Shown here piece by piece: positions 38,567 to 43,152 of a stretch of 43,152 nucleotides of DNA. The position numbers were made by a program, and so were the translations under genes. The stretch's first letter is position 1; every line of letters begins with the position of its first letter. Under the pieces are notes generated by a model that worked only from the letters and a program-made list of their open reading frames with translations, had not been told where the DNA came from and did no database searches. The stretch is from an uncultured Clostridia bacterium (GTDB lineage Bacteria > Bacillota > Clostridia > Christensenellales > Aristaeellaceae): the NCBI GenBank assembly GCA_937886445.1, contig CALGBY010000009.1:1-43152 (forward strand), read 5' to 3'.

Positions 38567-39967
38567 ATGAAGCCTTTTATGGATAAGGATTTCCTGCTTC
38601 ATACCGACACAGCCCGCATGCTTTTCCATGAAGCGGCGGAGAATATGCCCATATACGATTATCACTGCCACCTGATCCCCGAACAGATCACCGAAAACAA
38701 GCGGTTCCGCTCCCTTACGGAGCTGATGCTGGGCGGAGATCACTATAAGTGGCGTCTGATGCTGGCCTGCGGCGTGGATGAGAGCCTCATCCGTGGAAAC
38801 GGTGATGACCGCGAAAAATTCATTGCATTTGCTTCCGCCCTGCAGCAATCCATCGGCAATCCCGTTTACCACTGGACGCATCTGGAGCTTCAGCGTGTAT
38901 TCGGCATCTATGATCCCCTCACCGAAAAAAACGCCGGCGATATTTACGACAAGGCCACAAAGATGCTTGAGGGCGATGATTTTACCGCTCAGAGGCTGAT
39001 CGACCGTTTCAATGTGCACACTCTGTGCACCACGGATGACCCGGCGGATGATCTTCATTTTCATCGCCGCATCGCTTCCGAAGGCACGCTGAAGGCACGC
39101 GTCCTTCCCGCTTTCCGTCCTGACAAAGCCATCAATATCGACCGGGCCGGCTTTGCGGATTATATCAAAAAGCTTGAAAGCGTGAGCGGGATCACCATTC
39201 ACGGTGTACACGATGTGCTGGAAGCACTTGAAAGCAGGATCGATTATTTCCACGCCTGCGGTGCCCGCCTTTCCGATCACGCGCTGGATACGGTCCCCTT
39301 CGCCAAGCCCGACAGGGACAGTGCCAACAAGGCTTTCCATGCCGCCATGGACGGTGAAAAAGTAAAGGACAAGCACGCCGAAAGCTACAAGACCCTGCTT
39401 CTGACAGCCCTCGGCGAGATGTACGCGAGACGCGGATGGACACAGCAGTATCACATCGCCGCGATGCGCAACAACAACACCCGTATGTTCAACGCGCTGG
39501 GGCCGGATATCGGCTTTGACTCGATCAACGACGCTCCCATCGCCTGCAAGCTTTCCCGCCTGATGGACCTGCAGGCCGAAAAGGACGCTCTGCCCAAAAC
39601 GATCCTCTATTCGCTGGATGCCGCCGCGAACAGCGCCATCGCCTCGATGACCGGCAACTTCCAGCAGAGCGGTGTTCCGGGCAAGATCCAGATGGGAAGC
39701 GCCTGGTGGTTCCTGGATAACAAGGAGGGAATGGAGCAGCAGCTGAAGACGCTCTCCTCCATGGGCGTTCTCGGACGCTTTGTGGGTATGCTCACCGACA
39801 GCCGCTCCTTCATCAGCTATCCCCGTCATGAATATTTCCGCCGTATCCTCTGCTCCTTCATCGGAGACCTTGTTGAAAACGGCGAATACCCAAGCGATGA
39901 AGAATTCCTCAAGAAAACAGTGCAGGATATCAGCTTCAACAACGCGCTCAGCTATTTTGATATGTAA
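38567..39967 (+). CDS. uxaC: Glucuronate (uronate) isomerase
   Basis: 466 aa, normal for the UxaC family, which belongs to the amidohydrolase fold. It converts D-glucuronate to D-fructuronate and D-galacturonate to D-tagaturonate. MPIYDYHCHLIPEQI carries the metal-binding HxH, and LCTTDDPADDLHFH, VLPAFRPDKA, MQYHIAAMRNNN-like QQYHIAAMRNNNTRMF and MLTDSRSFISYPRHEYFRRILC are family signatures. The start at 38567 has a perfect AAGGAGG ribosome site; longer in-frame starts would overlap the preceding gene and promoter. It is co-transcribed with the KDPG aldolase gene 68 bases downstream. Confidence 0.97.
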   Translation: MKPFMDKDFLLHTDTARMLFHEAAENMPIYDYHCHLIPEQITENKRFRSLTELMLGGDHYKWRLMLACGVDESLIRGNGDDREKFIAFASALQQSIGNPVYHWTHLELQRVFGIYDPLTEKNAGDIYDKATKMLEGDDFTAQRLIDRFNVHTLCTTDDPADDLHFHRRIASEGTLKARVLPAFRPDKAINIDRAGFADYIKKLESVSGITIHGVHDVLEALESRIDYFHACGARLSDHALDTVPFAKPDRDSANKAFHAAMDGEKVKDKHAESYKTLLLTALGEMYARRGWTQQYHIAAMRNNNTRMFNALGPDIGFDSINDAPIACKLSRLMDLQAEKDALPKTILYSLDAAANSAIASMTGNFQQSGVPGKIQMGSAWWFLDNKEGMEQQLKTLSSMGVLGRFVGMLTDSRSFISYPRHEYFRRILCSFIGDLVENGEYPSDEEFLKKTVQDISFNNALSYFDM

Positions 39968-40035
39968 AGGCGATACCGCGCGATCCATCAGCATAGTATT
40001 GATCAAATATGATTCAAATAAGGAGGTATACTCAT

Positions 40036-40995
40036 ATGGATATGCTCAGGCAACTCTCACTGGCCGGCCTTGTGCCCGTTATCAAGGTAAAAAACGCCGA
40101 GGATGCCGTGCCCCTTTGCACCGCGCTCAGCAAGGGCGGCCTTCCCGTAGCGGAGATCACCTTCCGCACCGATGCCGCCGAGGAAGCCATCCGTCTTGTG
40201 CATGAAGCGCTGCCCGATGTGCTGCTGGGTGCCGGAACGGTGCTCACGACAGATCAGGCGGACCGTGCCTGGAAGGCCGGTGCCGGCTATATCGTCGCTC
40301 CCGGTCTGAACCCCGTTGTGGTAAAGCACTGCATCGATAACGGCTATCCGGTCCTGCCCGGCTGCGCCAACCCCAGTGATATCGAAACCGCCCTTTCTCT
40401 GGGTCTGAAGACCGTCAAGTTCTTCCCCGCTGAGGCGCTGGGCGGCCTGAAGCTCATCAAAGCGATGAGCGCCCCGTACGGTGATGTGCGTTTTGTACCC
40501 ACCGGCGGCATCAACGAAAAGAACCTTTGCGAATACCTTGCCTTCCCCAAGATCGCGGCCTGCGGCGGCAGCTGGATGGTGCCGGAGGATCTGATCAGGG
40601 ATAAAGCATGGGACAAGATCGAAGCACTGGCCTGCGACGCCGTTCAGAAGATGCTGGGCTTCTCCATCATCCATGTGGGAATGGACTGTGACAATGCTGA
40701 GACCGCCGCGAAGGAAGCTCAGAAAATGAGCATCCTGCTGGGTCTGCCCATTGAACGCGAAAGCGAAAAAGGCATGTTCTGCGGCCCGTTTGAGATCGAA
40801 AAGCGTATCGTACGCGGCACGCACGGCCATATCGCCCTGGGCACCCTGAATGTGGAACGCGCCAAGTGGCATCTGGAGCGCCGCGGCTTTACCTTTGACG
40901 AGGAGAGCGCCACCTTCACTCCGGACGGCAGAATGAAATTCATCTACATGAAAGACGAGATCTGCGGCTTCGCCTTCCATCTGCTGCTCAAATAA
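40036..40995 (+). CDS. eda: KDPG/KHG aldolase with extra C-terminal domain
   Basis: 319 aa, against ~210 for a plain aldolase. Residues 1-205 are the class I aldolase barrel that splits 2-keto-3-deoxy-6-phosphogluconate to pyruvate and glyceraldehyde-3-phosphate: E40 in VAEITFRT, GAGTVLT, the Schiff-base K128 in TVKFFPAEALGG, and VPTGGIN. Residues ~207-319 form a second region (GFSIIHVGMDCDN, KWHLERRGFTFDEE, CGFAFHLLLK) that looks like a compact beta-alpha domain of the VOC type; its role is unknown. The AGGAGG at 40021-40026 selects the ATG at 40036. It is the second gene of the uxaC operon and is followed by a strong terminator. Confidence 0.92.
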   Translation: MDMLRQLSLAGLVPVIKVKNAEDAVPLCTALSKGGLPVAEITFRTDAAEEAIRLVHEALPDVLLGAGTVLTTDQADRAWKAGAGYIVAPGLNPVVVKHCIDNGYPVLPGCANPSDIETALSLGLKTVKFFPAEALGGLKLIKAMSAPYGDVRFVPTGGINEKNLCEYLAFPKIAACGGSWMVPEDLIRDKAWDKIEALACDAVQKMLGFSIIHVGMDCDNAETAAKEAQKMSILLGLPIERESEKGMFCGPFEIEKRIVRGTHGHIALGTLNVERAKWHLERRGFTFDEESATFTPDGRMKFIYMKDEICGFAFHLLLK

Positions 40996-41025
40996 CGCTT
41001 TCCGCTCATATCGTCAATGAAGCTT

Positions 41026-41058
41026 ATGCACTTTCCGTCCGGAAAGTGCATTTTTGTT
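41026..41058 (+). terminator. Terminator of the uxaC-eda operon
   Basis: ATGCACTTTCC (41026-41036) pairs perfectly with GGAAAGTGCAT (41041-41051) around GTCC, followed by TTTTGTTT. Confidence 0.93.
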
Positions 41059-41115
41059 TACCCATGACAGGATATAACGGACATTACGGAATCTATGAGC
41101 CTGCCGCGGTATAAC

Positions 41116-41153
41116 ACAAAAGCAGGGGCTTCCGGATTATCCGAAAGCCCCCG
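41116..41153 (-). terminator. Terminator of the adenylate-forming enzyme gene
   Basis: On the - strand GGGGCTTTCGGAT pairs with ATCCGGAAGCCCC, with one internal mismatch, and is followed by TGCTTTTG. It lies just beyond the stop at 41161. Confidence 0.82.
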
Positions 41154-41160
41154 CCCTGTA

Positions 41161-42945
41161 TCATTGATCCTGCTTTGCCTCTTCCGCGGCTTTTTTCATT
41201 TTTTCTCTTTCCTCTTCCTCAAGGATCCGGTATGCCACCTTCCCGACCAGCGTCTTGGGCAGATCCTCGCGGAATTCGATATCGTAAGGCATCGCGTATT
41301 TGGCAATGTTTTTGCGGCAATAATCCATGATGGCCGCCTTCGTTTTTTCATCCGGTTCCACACCCGCGGCGGGTTTGACGAAGGCCTTGACTTTTTCGAT
41401 CTTGTAGGGATCGGGCACACCGATCACGCAGCTCATCTGCACATATTCATGCGCGTCCAGAATGTTTTCCAGCTGCGCGGGATATACATTGTAGCCGCTT
41501 GTTACGATCATGCGCTTCGCGCGACCGCGGAAATAGATGAATCCTTCTTCATCCATCACACCCAGGTCTCCGGTATATACCCATGTAAGGCCGTCACGGT
41601 GCACCCGAATGGTCTGCGCGGTCTCATCCGGATGGTTCATATACTCCTTCATCACTGTAGGCCCGGCAAGCAGGATCTCTCCTTCCTCGCCGTAGGGAAG
41701 CTCTTCATCGGTACCCGGCTTGACGATCTTGATATAGGTATCGGGGAAAGGAATGCCGATGCTCCCTTTCTTATACATTGTAGGCGGCGTAAGGCAGCAG
41801 GCCGTTACGGTCTCCGTAGTGCCGTAGCCTTCACGGATCTGGATCACGGCCTTGTGATCATACAGGAATTTATCCAGTTTCTTTTTCAATTCCACGCTCA
41901 GGCTGTCTCCGCCGGAGAAAACACCCTTCAGGCAGCTCAGATCCGCTTTTTCCATAGACGGCAGGCGGAGCAGCGCCTCGTAAAGCGTCGGCACGCCGGC
42001 TACAAAGTTGCAGCGGTATTTGATCAGCTGCTTCGCGTAGCTTTTCGGCGTAAATCTCGGGATCAGGATACAGCGTCCTCCGCAAGACAGCATGGTATGG
42101 ATGCAAACACCCAGACCAAAGCCGTGGAAAAGAGGCATTGCCGCCAACATCTTATCCCCGGGGCGGAACATGGGATTCGCCGCCACCACCTGCCTGCCCA
42201 GCGCGTTGAACGCGTAGTTGGTGAGCACGATGCCCTTTGTGGTGCCGGTGGTACCGCCGGAATACAGTATCACTGCCGGCGCGTCCGCCTTGCGCTTCAC
42301 TTTGTAATCATAGAAGCAGTATCGGCTCAGCCGTTCAAAATCATGCCAGCGGATCACGGGCGCTTCGGACGGTATCTTTTTGATCTTTCTTCCTTCTGTC
42401 AGCATATAGCCGTAGCGCAGCGGGCGTGACAGCTCATCCTTCACGCTGGCGATCACGATATTGACCACATGAGTATTGTGGCGAATGCTCTCAAACTTAT
42501 GATAGAACTGATCCAGCGTGATCGCGGTCACGCTCTCGGATTCATTCAGATAGAACTCGATCTCTTTTTCGGCTGAAAGCGGATGGATCATATTGGCGAC
42601 CGCGCCAACCAGATTGACCGCGTAAAGTGAATAGACCGCCTGCGGGCAGTTCGGCAAAGCGATGGTGACCCTGTCATTTTTCCTCACGCCGATGGTGCGG
42701 AGACTCATTGCGCAACGATTGATATTTGCGATCAGCTCTTTATAGGTGATCGAGCTTCCCATAAAATCCATCGCGACCTGATCCGGATACTTTTCGGCAA
42801 CGGCAGCGATCGCCTCGTACATAGACCCGCCGAAATAATCCAGATGCATCGGGATATCGCCCATGGAAGACTCCCACGGTGTTTTGACACGGTATTCCTC
42901 CGCCTCGGGAGCAAACTCAAAAATATGCTCAACAGCGCTCTGCAT
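41161..42945 (-). CDS. Class I adenylate-forming enzyme, fatty acyl-CoA synthetase-like
   Basis: 594 aa. It activates a carboxylic acid as an acyl-adenylate and probably transfers it to CoA. Motifs in order: the P-loop ILYSGGTTGTTKGIVLT, MPLFHGFGLG, the substrate-linked region GVFSGGDSLS, YGTTETVTACCL, YTGDLGVMDEEGFIYFRGR with the hinge after RAKRMIV, GYNVYPAQLEN, and the catalytic lysine in TLVGKVAYR. The substrate (likely a fatty or other lipophilic acid) cannot be told. Two adjacent ATGs occur at 42948 and 42945; the second has better spacing from AGAGG, and a third in-frame start at 42990 is less likely. It is monocistronic with its own promoter and terminator. Confidence 0.9.
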   Translation of the reverse strand: MQSAVEHIFEFAPEAEEYRVKTPWESSMGDIPMHLDYFGGSMYEAIAAVAEKYPDQVAMDFMGSSITYKELIANINRCAMSLRTIGVRKNDRVTIALPNCPQAVYSLYAVNLVGAVANMIHPLSAEKEIEFYLNESESVTAITLDQFYHKFESIRHNTHVVNIVIASVKDELSRPLRYGYMLTEGRKIKKIPSEAPVIRWHDFERLSRYCFYDYKVKRKADAPAVILYSGGTTGTTKGIVLTNYAFNALGRQVVAANPMFRPGDKMLAAMPLFHGFGLGVCIHTMLSCGGRCILIPRFTPKSYAKQLIKYRCNFVAGVPTLYEALLRLPSMEKADLSCLKGVFSGGDSLSVELKKKLDKFLYDHKAVIQIREGYGTTETVTACCLTPPTMYKKGSIGIPFPDTYIKIVKPGTDEELPYGEEGEILLAGPTVMKEYMNHPDETAQTIRVHRDGLTWVYTGDLGVMDEEGFIYFRGRAKRMIVTSGYNVYPAQLENILDAHEYVQMSCVIGVPDPYKIEKVKAFVKPAAGVEPDEKTKAAIMDYCRKNIAKYAMPYDIEFREDLPKTLVGKVAYRILEEEEREKMKKAAEEAKQDQ

Positions 42946-43049
42946 CATTTTCCTCTTCCCGCCATATTCTTCGACCGATGATATATTCACCCGGAAGCAA
43001 GACGCTGCCCGTACAAAACCTGCAGTGTCTCAAATGGCAATACATATTT

Positions 43050-43078
43050 ATTATACCAAATTTACCCGTATATTGCAA
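43050..43078 (-). promoter_or_regulatory. Promoter of the adenylate-forming enzyme gene
   Basis: On the - strand TTGCAA (43078-43073), a 17-base spacer and TATAAT (43055-43050). The leader is about 98 bases. Bases 43079-43152, at the edge of the window, show no recognisable gene. Confidence 0.75.
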
Positions 43079-43152
43079 GCTTCGCACAGCATAGTATCAG
43101 GGCAATCGCTTACGAGGTAGGAAGAGCAACAGAGACAGAGAGCCAATTATCA

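Noticed and set aside
38396..40006. A 536-codon open frame antisense to uxaC
   Set aside because: Shadow of codon bias in uxaC; it also runs across the uxaC promoter and the end of the caspase-like gene.
43079..43152. Possible tRNA or other RNA gene at the window edge
   Set aside because: No cloverleaf, T-loop GTTCGA or CCA end was seen in the 74 bases available.
1..43152. CRISPR array, insertion sequence, prophage, toxin-antitoxin or defence island
   Set aside because: No regularly spaced repeats, transposase, integrase, phage structural gene or recognised defence gene was found. The caspase-like gene has no adjacent sensor or NTPase partner, so I do not call it a defence system.

Overview
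The window looks like a chromosomal segment of a member of the Bacillota, most likely class Clostridia. The evidence is the ylxM-ffh-rpsP-khpA-rimM-trmD operon order, ECF-type QueT, AsnA, streptococcal AmiA/AmiC-like oligopeptide permease parts, and many promoters of the form TTGACA-N17-TATAAT with GGAGG-type ribosome binding sites. By eye the G+C content is near 50%. The signal peptides, such as MKKIVALVLALVMVLS, are typical of uncultured gut or rumen Clostridia; this finer placement is inference. I see no rRNA, tRNA, insertion sequence, phage gene or CRISPR array.

Layout. 1-2122: the last codons of tuf with its terminator, then a Na+/phosphate cotransporter gene on the + strand. 2127-4881: a metallophosphoesterase and an EAL-type c-di-GMP phosphodiesterase with a degenerate GGDEF domain, translationally coupled on the - strand. 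4967-8731: the ylxM-ffh-rpsP-khpA-rimM-trmD operon (signal recognition particle, ribosome maturation, tRNA methylation), without the rplS gene that usually follows trmD. 8785-9216: a small membrane protein gene on +, whose coding region carries the antisense terminator of the next operon. 9121-22697: two complete oligopeptide ABC importer operons in tandem on the - strand. The first is oppA-B-C-D-F with an AmiC-like permease bearing a large ectodomain. The second has oppA-B-C plus a single gene fusing both ATPases, and its OppB has a four-cysteine, zinc-knuckle-like motif in an extracytoplasmic loop.

22768-26251: a small membrane protein (+), convergent to a probable operon (-) of an HD-GYP c-di-GMP phosphodiesterase with a beta-rich sensor-like N-terminus, a MalY/PatB C-S lyase and a cytidylate-kinase-like protein. 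26276-27000: a small secreted protein and an AT-rich intergenic region with five TGTAAC motifs. 27000-30778: a - strand cluster of a CapA-like protein, a NAGPA-type phosphodiester glycosidase, an Lgt-like polytopic membrane protein and the queuosine-precursor transporter queT, which is preceded by a possible preQ1 riboswitch. 30833-33844: an M16C (PreP-like) zinc peptidase, divergent from the capA gene. 33942-36801: asnA, then an operon of a Smr-domain protein, a class I amidotransferase-like hydrolase and a phosphoesterase. 36804-38454: a secreted caspase-like protein with an EF-hand and a FlgD-Ig-like C-terminus. 38493-41058: a glucuronate catabolic operon of uxaC and a KDPG aldolase with an extra C-terminal domain, under a strong promoter with an overlapping operator-like palindrome. 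41116-43078: an acyl-CoA synthetase-like adenylate-forming enzyme.

How it fits together. The opp operons indicate heavy peptide import, possibly including peptide sensing; uxaC-eda indicates growth on uronic acids from plant polysaccharides; two c-di-GMP-degrading enzymes suggest control of surface attachment or motility. The most unusual items are the cysteine-knuckle permease with fused ATPases, the two binding proteins without a lipobox, the antisense-embedded terminator, the secreted EF-hand caspase-like protein, the CapA/NAGPA/Lgt-like/QueT cluster and the TGTAAC-rich intergenic region. I found no obvious complete novel defence or mobile system.
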